The notes under the pieces are model-generated. The model saw only the letters and a program-made list of their open reading frames with translations. It was not told the origin of the DNA and made no database searches. From NCBI RefSeq assembly GCF_002002865.1, contig NZ_CP019508.1:3266501-3330500 (forward strand): a stretch of DNA of 64,000 nt, read 5' to 3'. Numbering within the stretch: position 1 is the stretch's first letter; each line of letters opens with the position of its first letter. Source of the DNA: Brevundimonas sp. LM2. GTDB taxonomy: Bacteria > Pseudomonadota > Alphaproteobacteria > Caulobacterales > Caulobacteraceae. Shown here one piece after another: positions 55,148 to 62,735 of this stretch. The position numbers and the translations under genes were made by a program.

Positions 55148-55586
55148 TGCTGAGAATTTCTCACAGGGTCATGTCTATAACCACGCCTTATCATCGGAAT
55201 GGGTTGAGCACATCTTGAGGTCTGCAATCAAGGGTGCTCGACATGAGCCATATCGAAATCGACCCTGCCCTCGCCGCCCTGGACATCGCCAAGGGCTTCT
55301 TGTCCGGTGGGCCGAAACGCCTCCTCATCGACGGCGACTGGGTCGCCGCACGATCGGGTGAGACCTTCGAAGTCATCAACCCCACCACGGAAGAGGTTCT
55401 GGCCGAGGTCGCCCTCGCGGATGCCGCCGACATCGATCTGGCCGTTGAAGCGGCGCATCGCGCGTTTCACGACCCCCACTGGGCCAACATCACGCCGGCG
55501 GCGCGCGCCCGCTATCTGCTGAAGATCGCGGATCTCATGGATGAGAACATTGAGGAGCTGGCCACCCTGCAGTCCCTCGAGATGGG
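54766..55586. repeat. Duplicated LysR-ALDH segment, copy 2
   Basis: Direct repeat of 52852-53670. In this copy the ALDH is intact and the LysR is truncated, the mirror image of copy 1. Confidence 0.88.
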
Positions 55587-56736
55587 AGCAGTCGTTCGCG
55601 AGACCCGTCTGATGACGTCGATGATGTCGGATGTTTTCCGCTACTACGCGGGCTGGACGACCAAGATGTTCGGCCACACCAATCCGTCCGACGGAAGCGT
55701 GTTCAACTATACGCTTCGCGAACCCCTGGGCGTTGTCGCCGCCATCATTCCCTGGAACGGACCGATCCTGGCCGCGACCTGGAAGCTCGCGCCGGCCCTG
55801 GCCTGCGGCAACACCGTCGTGATGAAGCCTGCCGAGGTCGCGCCCCTCGTCGTTCTTCGTCTCGCCGAACTGATCCAGGAGGCGGGCGTTCCCGCCGGCG
55901 TCGTCAACATGGTCCCGGGCTACGGCAAGGGTGCGGGAGAGGCGCTGATCAACCACCCTCTGGTCGCCAAGCTCGCCTTCACCGGATCCACCGAGACCGG
56001 CAAGCATCTGATGGAGGTGGCGTCGCGGACCATGAAGAAGGTTGGACTGGAGCTCGGCGGCAAGTCGCCGACGATCGTCTTCGACGACGCCGACCTCGAC
56101 AAGGCGGCGGCCCTGGCGGCCTACGGGTTCGCCGGCAACACCGGGCAGATGTGTGTCGCGGGATCACGCATTCTGGTTCAGGACGGGGTCTACGATGCCT
56201 TCGCCGCCAAGCTGACGGCGGCTGTCGGCGCGATGGCGCCCGGGTCCCCCTTCCATGAGGCCTCAGCGCTCGGCCCCCTGGCGTCGAAGGCCCAGTATGA
56301 CCGTGTGAACGGCTACCTCGCGCTGGCTGAACAGGAGGGTGCGCGCAGGATAACGCCGGATCGAACTCTCAGCGACAAGGGCTATTTCATCGCGCCGACG
56401 ATCTACGCCGATGTGACGCCGGACATGCGGATCGTCCGTGAGGAAATTTTCGGGCCCGTCGCAGTCCTGATCCGATTCACCGACGAGGCTGACGCGGTGG
56501 CCAAGGGCAACGACACGGAGTTCGGCCTTACCGCCACCGTTTGGACCGCCGAGGCCGGTCGAGCGACCCGGATGGCGCGGGCTCTGAAGGCCGGGACCGT
56601 GTGGGTCAACACCATGTTTAATCTCGACGCGGCCTCGCCCTTCGGGGGGTACAAATCCTCCGGGACTGGTCGCGAGCTCGGCCCGGAGTCGATCGACGCC
56701 TATACCCAGATCAAGTCGGTCTACGTCGGCCTCTAG
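55243..56736 (+). CDS. NAD(P)+-dependent aldehyde dehydrogenase
   Basis: 497 residues, full ALDH superfamily length. Catalytic Cys304 is in NTGQMCVAGSRI and the general base Glu270 in VGLELGGKSPTIVF. The cofactor strand is FTGSTETGKHL, and the second conserved block is EEIFGPVAVLIRF, ending NLDAASPFGGYKSSGTGRELG. It oxidises an aldehyde to the acid in the cytoplasm. The start at 55243 is an ATG preceded by AAGGG; a GTG at 55234 is less likely. Divergent LysR sequence upstream is truncated, so control may now depend on the intact LysR 2 kb away. An aldo-keto reductase follows after a strong terminator. Confidence 0.95.
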   Translation: MSHIEIDPALAALDIAKGFLSGGPKRLLIDGDWVAARSGETFEVINPTTEEVLAEVALADAADIDLAVEAAHRAFHDPHWANITPAARARYLLKIADLMDENIEELATLQSLEMGAVVRETRLMTSMMSDVFRYYAGWTTKMFGHTNPSDGSVFNYTLREPLGVVAAIIPWNGPILAATWKLAPALACGNTVVMKPAEVAPLVVLRLAELIQEAGVPAGVVNMVPGYGKGAGEALINHPLVAKLAFTGSTETGKHLMEVASRTMKKVGLELGGKSPTIVFDDADLDKAAALAAYGFAGNTGQMCVAGSRILVQDGVYDAFAAKLTAAVGAMAPGSPFHEASALGPLASKAQYDRVNGYLALAEQEGARRITPDRTLSDKGYFIAPTIYADVTPDMRIVREEIFGPVAVLIRFTDEADAVAKGNDTEFGLTATVWTAEAGRATRMARALKAGTVWVNTMFNLDAASPFGGYKSSGTGRELGPESIDAYTQIKSVYVGL

Positions 56737-56760
56737 GACGCCGTCCGACACGCAATTCCC

Positions 56761-56806
56761 CGACGCTGTCCGGCCGCGCCACTCTACCGGACAGCGTCGT
56801 TTCCTT
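56761..56806 (+). terminator. Rho-independent terminator after the ALDH gene
   Basis: A 13-bp perfect stem (CGACGCTGTCCGG at 56761, complement at 56787-56799), 13-nt loop, then TTTCCTTTC. It lies 24 bp past the ALDH stop. Confidence 0.82.
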
Positions 56807-56824
56807 TCAGACAGGACCTAACCC

Positions 56825-57928
56825 ATGACCCTCACAGCCTTCCGGACCCTCGGTCGCTCCGGCCTGGTCATCAGCCCCATGGCTCTCGGGGCCATGACGT
56901 TCGGTACCCAGGGCTGGGGGACTGACGAGACCGGCTCACGGGCGATCTTCGACGCCTATGTCGAGGCGGGCGGCAATTTCATCGATACCGCCGACGTCTA
57001 TTCTGGCGGCCAGAGCGAGCGCTTGGTCGGCCGGTTCGTCAAGGACGCCGGGCTCAGCGATCGGATCGTGGTCGCGACAAAGTCAGGGTTCGGAACGAGC
57101 AACCATCCGCACTCGGGCGGCAATGGAGCCAAACATGTACGGGCGGCCGTCGAGGGATCACTCAAACGTCTGGGGATGGACGCCATCGACCTCTACTGGG
57201 TCCACGTCTGGGATATGGTCACCCCCGCAGAGGAACTCCTCGAAACGCTGTCTGGCCTGATCCACTCAGGAAAGATCCGATACTATGGTCTGTCCAATGT
57301 GCCGGCCTGGTATGCGGCCCAGCTTGCGACCCTCGCCAAGGTCCATGGCATGCCGGGACCTGTCGCCGTCCAGTTCGAATACTCGCTGGTCGAACGCGGC
57401 GTGGAGGCCGAGCTAATCCCTGTGGCCGAGGTCTTCGGCATGGGCCTTGTTCCGTGGTCCCCGCTCGGCGGCGGCTTCCTGACCGGCAAGTACAGCCGGG
57501 ACGACTCTGCCAACAGGTCCGGCAAGTCCGTCCCGTCTCTGCCCGACGGCAAGGCCCGGGAATCGTCGGGCGGCACCGGCCGTCTGTCGGGCTCCAACCC
57601 CTTCGGCGACAGCAAGTTCACCGACAGGAACTGGTCCGTTCTGGAGGCGGTCAAGGCCGTGGCCAGGGAGGTCGACGTCACACCGGCGCAAGTCGCGCTG
57701 GCGTGGCTCAGCGCACGGCGTCCCGTAGACGCGATCCTGATTGGGGCCAGCCGTCCGTCACAAGTGGCAGACAACGCCGAAGCCCTGGCGGTTTCGTTGA
57801 GCGCCGATCAGACCCGACGTCTCGACGCGGCCAGCGAACCGCAACCGTCCTATCCGAGCACCCTGTTTACGCCCTTCGTAAACCGGCTTGTGTTCGGCGG
57901 AGCTGAGGTGAAAGCATCGGGCCGGTAG
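56825..57928 (+). CDS. Aldo/keto reductase
   Basis: 367 residues. FRTLGRSGLVISPMALGAMTFG is a typical start. The catalytic tetrad is visible: Asp-Thr-Ala-Asp-x-Tyr (FIDTADVYSGGQSE), Lys in VVATKSGFGTS and His in LYWVHVWDMVTP. The NADPH-binding end includes VPWSPLGGGFLTGKY and AILIGASRPSQVADN. It reduces aldehydes or ketones; the substrate is not evident. It begins shortly after the ALDH terminator, so it has its own promoter. Physiologically it may work with the ALDH on related aldehydes (inference). Confidence 0.93.
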   Translation: MTLTAFRTLGRSGLVISPMALGAMTFGTQGWGTDETGSRAIFDAYVEAGGNFIDTADVYSGGQSERLVGRFVKDAGLSDRIVVATKSGFGTSNHPHSGGNGAKHVRAAVEGSLKRLGMDAIDLYWVHVWDMVTPAEELLETLSGLIHSGKIRYYGLSNVPAWYAAQLATLAKVHGMPGPVAVQFEYSLVERGVEAELIPVAEVFGMGLVPWSPLGGGFLTGKYSRDDSANRSGKSVPSLPDGKARESSGGTGRLSGSNPFGDSKFTDRNWSVLEAVKAVAREVDVTPAQVALAWLSARRPVDAILIGASRPSQVADNAEALAVSLSADQTRRLDAASEPQPSYPSTLFTPFVNRLVFGGAEVKASGR

Positions 57929-58043
57929 ATCGGACCAGGAGATCGGCCGACACTTCGCGGCCGGCGGGCCACTGTCGGCGCGTGCCACGCAGGCGACAGC
58001 GGGGAGCGATGGACCAGTCCGGGCGAACTTACGCCTATCGGCA

Positions 58044-58898
58044 CTATCCGACCTGAGGTCTCGAGACGATCGAGATCGCTTCGGCCTTCGCCCTAAGTCG
58101 CTCTTGATCCTCCGGTCTCGGAACGAAGACATGGGGCGCTGGAATGCTCTCCGTCGAGAAGGACGGGTTCCAGAACAGCGCATAGCCGATGCCCCTGACA
58201 TTCTCGATGAACACCCCGCTTCGGTTCTCCCGCAGCTTTGCTCTGAGCCGGCTTATGTGCACCGGGATGAAATTCGTCGCGCTTCTCGGTTTCGCCTGAA
58301 ACACGACGTTCTCGATCATGCGGGAGCTGACGACTTCTCCGGCATGCAGCATCAGCAGCGACATTATCGCCCCCTGGACCCTGGTCAGGTGAAGGCCGTG
58401 GCCTCGGTAGACGAACGCGGACGGCTCGAGCTTCAAGGTGAAGTCTCCCCACCGGACAGCGACTTCCCGAGGGGGCGAAGACGCTCCCAAGTGCTGGCGG
58501 ATCCGAATCCGGCAATCCAGAAGACCGAGCACCAACTCCGACGCCAGCTTCGTGGGACGCACCCCTTGTCGGGCATAGACCGAAGGACGGAACAGCGGCA
58601 CGATCGGCGTCCCGAAGGTTTGTCGCAAAGATGATGATACGTCCGATTGCGTCGTTTTCATCGCGCCCAGGACAATCAGGTCAGCGTGAAACTCGCGCGC
58701 AGACGTTTCGAAATCAGTGCCCTTGGCCAAAGCCACAACCCGCCATGAGGGCGTTTGCAGACTGTGGATCGCTAGCGTGCGAACCTCGGCGTCGTCTTCG
58801 AAAACGAGAACCGTCTGTGTGGTCGGATGCTGAACGCCCGGCGTGGCGGCCGCCAAGCGCCGGGGGAAGTCGAAAACATTGTCGAAGAGATCGATCAT
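58044..58898 (-). CDS. Winged-helix (OmpR-type) regulator with degenerate receiver
   Basis: 284 residues. The N-terminal receiver-like domain begins TVLVFEDDAEVRTLAIHSL with an acidic pair, but the phosphoacceptor position reads LIVLGAMKT: Gly78 stands where Asp is expected. The C-terminal trans_reg_C domain (FTLKLEPSAFVYRGHGLHLTRVQGAIMSLLMLHAGEVVSSRMIENVVF ... SRLRAKLRENRSGVFIENVRGIGYALF) is intact. It overlaps the methyltransferase gene by 4 nt and ends the three-gene operon. Control is presumably independent of phosphorylation, by protein level or another ligand. Confidence 0.85.
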   Translation of the reverse strand: MIDLFDNVFDFPRRLAAATPGVQHPTTQTVLVFEDDAEVRTLAIHSLQTPSWRVVALAKGTDFETSAREFHADLIVLGAMKTTQSDVSSSLRQTFGTPIVPLFRPSVYARQGVRPTKLASELVLGLLDCRIRIRQHLGASSPPREVAVRWGDFTLKLEPSAFVYRGHGLHLTRVQGAIMSLLMLHAGEVVSSRMIENVVFQAKPRSATNFIPVHISRLRAKLRENRSGVFIENVRGIGYALFWNPSFSTESIPAPHVFVPRPEDQERLRAKAEAISIVSRPQVG

Positions 58899-59527
58899 GG
58901 CCAACGCAGCAGGGTCGGGAGCAGGCCGGCTCGCTGTAGGGCCCCGATCCCCTCGAACAGGGGCCAGGCCGCAAGGAACGGGATGCCGTCGACAAGGGTC
59001 CTTAGGAATAGGTCGGGCCGTATGGTGATCTCCTCCGGCGACCGCCACAGGGCCAGGCGCGGCCAGAGGCGCGGGGTCATGCTGCGATAGGCTTCGAACA
59101 GCCGCGGCATGGCGTTGGTGAGATAGATTTCCTCGCGCGCGATCAACGGCAGGAAGACCGTCAACGTCGCCACAAGGAAGATCATCGCCAAGGTCAAGTT
59201 GCCTGATTGCGCTCCCACGCCGAGTATGCCGATGAAACTGAAGAGGTAGAGTGGATTGCGGCTGATCGAGTAAGGCCCGGTGGTCACCAGCTGTTGGGCC
59301 TTGCGTCCCCCGATATAGAGCGAGCACCACGCCCGGCCGATGATGGCGAAGACGATCATGATGAGGCCGAGGTCTTCGATCAGGACGCGAACTGCGCCGT
59401 CCTCGCGCCATCGGGATTCCGTGAACACGGCGACGGCCATGACGAGTGCGAGGCCCACGGCGACCGAGCGGCGACGGCGGTGCTGGACCCCGCTCAGCTC
59501 TTTCCGGCTCCTGATCGCGGCGCTCAT
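58895..59527 (-). CDS. Isoprenylcysteine carboxyl methyltransferase (ICMT)-like membrane protein
   Basis: 210 residues, about five helices. RKAQQLVTTGPYSISRNPLYLFSFIGILGVG is the ICMT/PEMT family signature (G-P-Y-x-x-x-R-N-P-x-Y), followed by a long hydrophobic stretch and the REEIYLTNAMPRLFEAYRSMTPRLWP box typical of the C-terminus. Bacterial members are SAM-dependent membrane methyltransferases of mostly unknown substrate. The start at 59527 overlaps the DoxX stop by 4 nt and its stop overlaps the regulator start. Confidence 0.85.
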   Translation of the reverse strand: MSAAIRSRKELSGVQHRRRRSVAVGLALVMAVAVFTESRWREDGAVRVLIEDLGLIMIVFAIIGRAWCSLYIGGRKAQQLVTTGPYSISRNPLYLFSFIGILGVGAQSGNLTLAMIFLVATLTVFLPLIAREEIYLTNAMPRLFEAYRSMTPRLWPRLALWRSPEEITIRPDLFLRTLVDGIPFLAAWPLFEGIGALQRAGLLPTLLRWP

Positions 59528-59994
59528 GCGCGATGGTCCGTTCGCTCGGCGGCCGGGCGGCGCCCTGTCAGGACGGTCAGCGCCATAGCGGCCAGCAGAA
59601 GATTGGCGACCGCCAGCGACCACTGCATCTCCAGAGCGTGGAAAACGGTCATCACGACCGCCTCGGCGAGCAGGGCCGCCGCCGCAGCGAGCAGGAGCGG
59701 CCGGAAAGTCCGCCATGACGCAAGTGGCGAGAGGACCGCGATCGCCATGGCCAGTTCGCCCCATCCAATCGCCTGAACCAGGACCGGGTCCACCCTGGCT
59801 GGCCACACGAGAAGGTAGGACAGGGTGTCCAGCGGCTGGCTCAACTTGGCCAACGCTGCGCCGATGTAGAACATCGCCAACCAACCCTGAAGCACCCAGA
59901 GAAAGAGGTGGCGGTAGAACCGGCTCAGGCGGACGGATGCGGGCATGGGGGTTCGCGGCGGCGCGAAGCCCGCCGGCCAAAGGTCGAGTGACAT
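59524..59994 (-). CDS. DoxX-family membrane protein
   Basis: 156 residues, four helices: LFLWVLQGWLAMFYIGAALAKL, PVLVQAIGWGELAMAIAVLSPLA, LLLAAAAALLAEAVVMTVFHAL and LAVANLLLAAMALTVLTG. It is a paralogue of the DoxX gene at 42894-43370. The start has AAGGAAA 7 nt upstream. It is the first gene of the leftward operon with the ICMT-like and regulator genes. Role unknown. Confidence 0.85.
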   Translation of the reverse strand: MSLDLWPAGFAPPRTPMPASVRLSRFYRHLFLWVLQGWLAMFYIGAALAKLSQPLDTLSYLLVWPARVDPVLVQAIGWGELAMAIAVLSPLASWRTFRPLLLAAAAALLAEAVVMTVFHALEMQWSLAVANLLLAAMALTVLTGRRPAAERTDHRA

Positions 59995-60091
59995 GGGAGT
60001 TTCCTTGGGAGCGGGAACAACGGGCTCGGCACCACGCCGGCCTTGGGGGAAGCCGAGGAGAAATCGGCAGCCGGCCCGGAACCGTCTGCCG

Positions 60092-60940
60092 TCAGGGTTC
60101 CGGGGAACGTTGACGAGCGCCGTTGCCGGAGGCTTCCGGCGAATAGAGACCGGTCGCCGCGCCGAAGACGAATCCGGCGGCCGTGCGGCCGACATCACGA
60201 CGGGGGCCGAACTCGGCGCACGGGTCGGGATCCGGGATGTCCTTGACCTCGCGCGTCTCGCTGGAGAAGGCGTCGCCGACCGCGTCGCCCATCGGCTCCG
60301 CCATTTGCAATGCATCGCCGACGCGGGACAGGGATCCGGAATCGCGGCCGACATATTGGGCATTGCGAGCCCAGGCGATAGCCGCGATTTGGCGTCCGGT
60401 ACCGGCCTCCAGCAGTTCGGATTCCACCGCCAGACCGCCCGTGGTCATCGGCGGCCTCAGGCTGACGACCGGCACGAAGAAGCCCGCCGCCGCGCTGACC
60501 ACCGAACCGATGCGGCCGGTGGGCTGGGCCCTCACGATCGCCGTGCGGATCGTCGCCGTGTTCAAGTCCTGCGTCGGCGCGATCACGAAGCGCTCGCTGA
60601 CCTCGAAACAGATCTGACGATCGACCTCGCTCAGCACCATGGCCCGCTCATGGTCTGACAGGTTGTCGCCGACCTGGGGCGCGAAAACGGCGGCCTCGAG
60701 GTAGACGCTGTGCACGCTGTCGGAAGCCACATCATCGCGGCGCTGGTTCAAGGCGATACCTGGCGTCCGGCCAGCTTTCTCCATGCCATCGTAGGCGCTC
60801 AGATATCCGGAACTTGGCGCGGCGGTCGTGTGGCAGGCGGCAAGGCTCGTCGCGCCCAGTAGGGCCGCGATGGTCACGATCCTGGACAGGGCTTGGCCAG
60901 TCGGTCCGGACTGCGGGGGGAGTTGAAGGCGTTTTTGCAT
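60092..60940 (-). CDS. DUF3313 lipoprotein
   Basis: 282 residues. The signal sequence ends in a lipobox (IVTIAALLGATSLAACHTT, Cys after A-A). SSGYLSAYDGMEKAGRTPGIA and the segments LSDHERAMVLSEVDRQICFEVSERFVI and AAGFFVPVVSLRPPMTTGGLAVESELLEAGTGRQIAAIAWARN fit DUF3313, a family of periplasmic lipoproteins of unknown role. The start at 60940 (MQKRLQLPP) has only a weak ribosome site. It is divergent from the sigma factor gene and separate from the DoxX operon on its 3' side. Confidence 0.82.
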   Translation of the reverse strand: MQKRLQLPPQSGPTGQALSRIVTIAALLGATSLAACHTTAAPSSGYLSAYDGMEKAGRTPGIALNQRRDDVASDSVHSVYLEAAVFAPQVGDNLSDHERAMVLSEVDRQICFEVSERFVIAPTQDLNTATIRTAIVRAQPTGRIGSVVSAAAGFFVPVVSLRPPMTTGGLAVESELLEAGTGRQIAAIAWARNAQYVGRDSGSLSRVGDALQMAEPMGDAVGDAFSSETREVKDIPDPDPCAEFGPRRDVGRTAAGFVFGAATGLYSPEASGNGARQRSPEP

Positions 60941-61131
60941 CGCTATTGCATCTCGAACTGACGTCGCCTTGTCTGGCGCTCGGTCAACGACGTCACCGCC
61001 CACCAAACCTCTCAATCGAAAATCGAAAAAACTTCTGCGAAAGCGGAACCTCCCCATTGCGTGGCGTTCCGGCGCGGCGGACAAGGTCCGGCGGGCGCGG
61101 CGCCGCTCGCTGTCCAGGGGGCCTCCGACAC

Positions 61132-61665
61132 GTGGCGTCGAGCGTGAAAGACGAACTGCTCGCGGTCTATCTTGAGCGGCGCCCCGCCCTCGTCCGCTCG
61201 TTTGCCGCACGGTTGGGGTCGACCGACCGGGCCGAGGACATCGTACAGGACATCTACGTCCGGCTTCAGGCCCTGACCGAGATATCGGCCGCCGAAGTCC
61301 AGAAGCCGGTGGCCTTCCTCTATCGCATCGGCGGCAATCTGGTGCTCGACGCGGTGCGACAGAGCAAGCGGACCGCGGTCCGCGATCAGGCCTGGACCGA
61401 AACCTCAGGCGAGGTCGTCGGCGGCCTGTCCGTCGCCGACCAGCCCTCGCCGGAGGACGCAGCCTGGGCTCGGCTCAAGCTAGACCAGGTCTCCCGCGCG
61501 CTCGAGGACGTTGCGCCCAAGGCCCGCCAGGCCTTCCGCTTGCACCGCATCGACGGCCTGACACACGCCCAGATCGCCGAACGCCTCGGCGTCTCTACTT
61601 CATCGGTCGAGAAATACCTCAGCGGCGTGCTCGCCCGCCTTCTCAGGGAGGTCGGCTGGCCATGA
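61132..61665 (+). CDS. ECF sigma factor, FecI type
   Basis: 177 residues from a GTG at 61132. Sigma region 2 is LLAVYLERRPALVRSFAARLGSTDRAEDIVQDIYVRLQAL and FLYRIGGNLVLDAVRQSKR; region 4 is ALEDVAPKARQAFRLHRIDGLTHAQIAERLGVSTSSVEKYLSGVLARLL. The GTG at 61132 has a G-rich site 11 nt upstream; an alternative GTG at 61144 gives MKDELLAVYL, closer to many FecI proteins. It acts with FecR and the TonB receptor just downstream in a cell-surface signalling circuit and usually transcribes the receptor gene. Confidence 0.92.
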   Translation: MASSVKDELLAVYLERRPALVRSFAARLGSTDRAEDIVQDIYVRLQALTEISAAEVQKPVAFLYRIGGNLVLDAVRQSKRTAVRDQAWTETSGEVVGGLSVADQPSPEDAAWARLKLDQVSRALEDVAPKARQAFRLHRIDGLTHAQIAERLGVSTSSVEKYLSGVLARLLREVGWP

Positions 61666-61756
61666 GAACGAGATTTCGCCATTTTTCCTTGTGGGTCGTC
61701 GACGTTCGTGGCGTCTCCTCATCTGGACGGCGGTCTCCCCGCCGGATCGAAAGCCA

Positions 61757-62725
61757 ATGACCGCTCGCCGCACCTATCCGCAGTCCGTCATCGACCAGGC
61801 CTCGGACTGGGTTGTCAGGCTGGGCGGCGACGACGTATCGGACGCCGACTACGAGGGTCTGGCCGCGTGGCTGGATCAGTCGCTGGACCATCGCCCCGCC
61901 TTCGATGAAGCACAAGGCCTGTGGGCTTCGCTGGACCAGGATCGCGCCGCGCTCGACGCGGCCCTCGGCCGCGCGGCCGCTCGTGCGGCACCGAGCCGTC
62001 CGGCAGCCAGCGGGCGTTGGCTATGGAGCGCGGGAGCTTTGGCAACCGCAGCCGCAGTCTGCGCCGTCATCTTCGGCCCCGCACTGACGTCGCGCCCCGT
62101 AACCTATGTCACTGCGCCGGGGGAGCAACGGACCCTGGACCTGCCCGACGGCTCGACCATCGTCATGAACGGCGGCTCGACCCTGTCGGTGCGAATCTCG
62201 CGCGAGGCACGCCGTGTCGAGATGGCGGACGCCGAGGCCGCCTTTGACGTCGCCCACGACGCTGACAGACCGTTCCAGGTCACCGTCGGCGAAAGCCGGG
62301 TCGAGGTCCTCGGTACGTCCTTCGACGTCCGCCGCGACGCCGGCACCACTCGGGTGGCCGTCACGCGAGGCGTCGTCCGGGTCTCCGATCTCGACGACGC
62401 CGCCCGGAACGTCCGGCTGACCGTCGGTCAGGCTGTCACTCGTGCCGACGCCACGGGCGAGCTGGAGGTGACGCGGGGATCGGCGGAGCCGGCAGGCTGG
62501 CGAGGCGGCCAGCTCTTCTACAACGACCGCCCCTTGTCGGAGGTGGTCGCCGACCTGAACCGGGCCTATCCGACGCCGATCCGGGTGATTGGCGGCGCGG
62601 CGGAAATGCGCTTCAGCGGCGTCATCGCCCTGGACAGCCAGGATGAAACGCTTCGCCGGCTGGAAGCCTTCCTGCCGATCGCCGCCGCCCGCCGCGAGGG
62701 CGTCATCGAACTCCGTCCACGCTGA
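61757..62725 (+). CDS. FecR anti-sigma/sigma-regulator
   Basis: 322 residues. The N-terminal cytoplasmic anti-sigma part (QASDWVVRLGGDDVSDADYEGLAAWLDQSLDHRPAFDEAQGLWASL) has the DUF4880 pattern. A membrane helix lies about residues 97-118 (RWLWSAGALATAAAVCAVIFG). The periplasmic FecR domain (APGEQRTLDLPDGSTIVMNGGSTLSVRI ... VLGTSFDVRRDAGTTRVAVTRGVVRV) and a DUF4974 domain (LFYNDRPLSEVVADLNRAYPTPI) follow. It is 91 bp after the sigma gene. It transfers the receptor signal to the sigma factor across the inner membrane. Confidence 0.94.
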   Translation: MTARRTYPQSVIDQASDWVVRLGGDDVSDADYEGLAAWLDQSLDHRPAFDEAQGLWASLDQDRAALDAALGRAAARAAPSRPAASGRWLWSAGALATAAAVCAVIFGPALTSRPVTYVTAPGEQRTLDLPDGSTIVMNGGSTLSVRISREARRVEMADAEAAFDVAHDADRPFQVTVGESRVEVLGTSFDVRRDAGTTRVAVTRGVVRVSDLDDAARNVRLTVGQAVTRADATGELEVTRGSAEPAGWRGGQLFYNDRPLSEVVADLNRAYPTPIRVIGGAAEMRFSGVIALDSQDETLRRLEAFLPIAAARREGVIELRPR

Positions 62726-62735
62726 CCCCGTCCGA

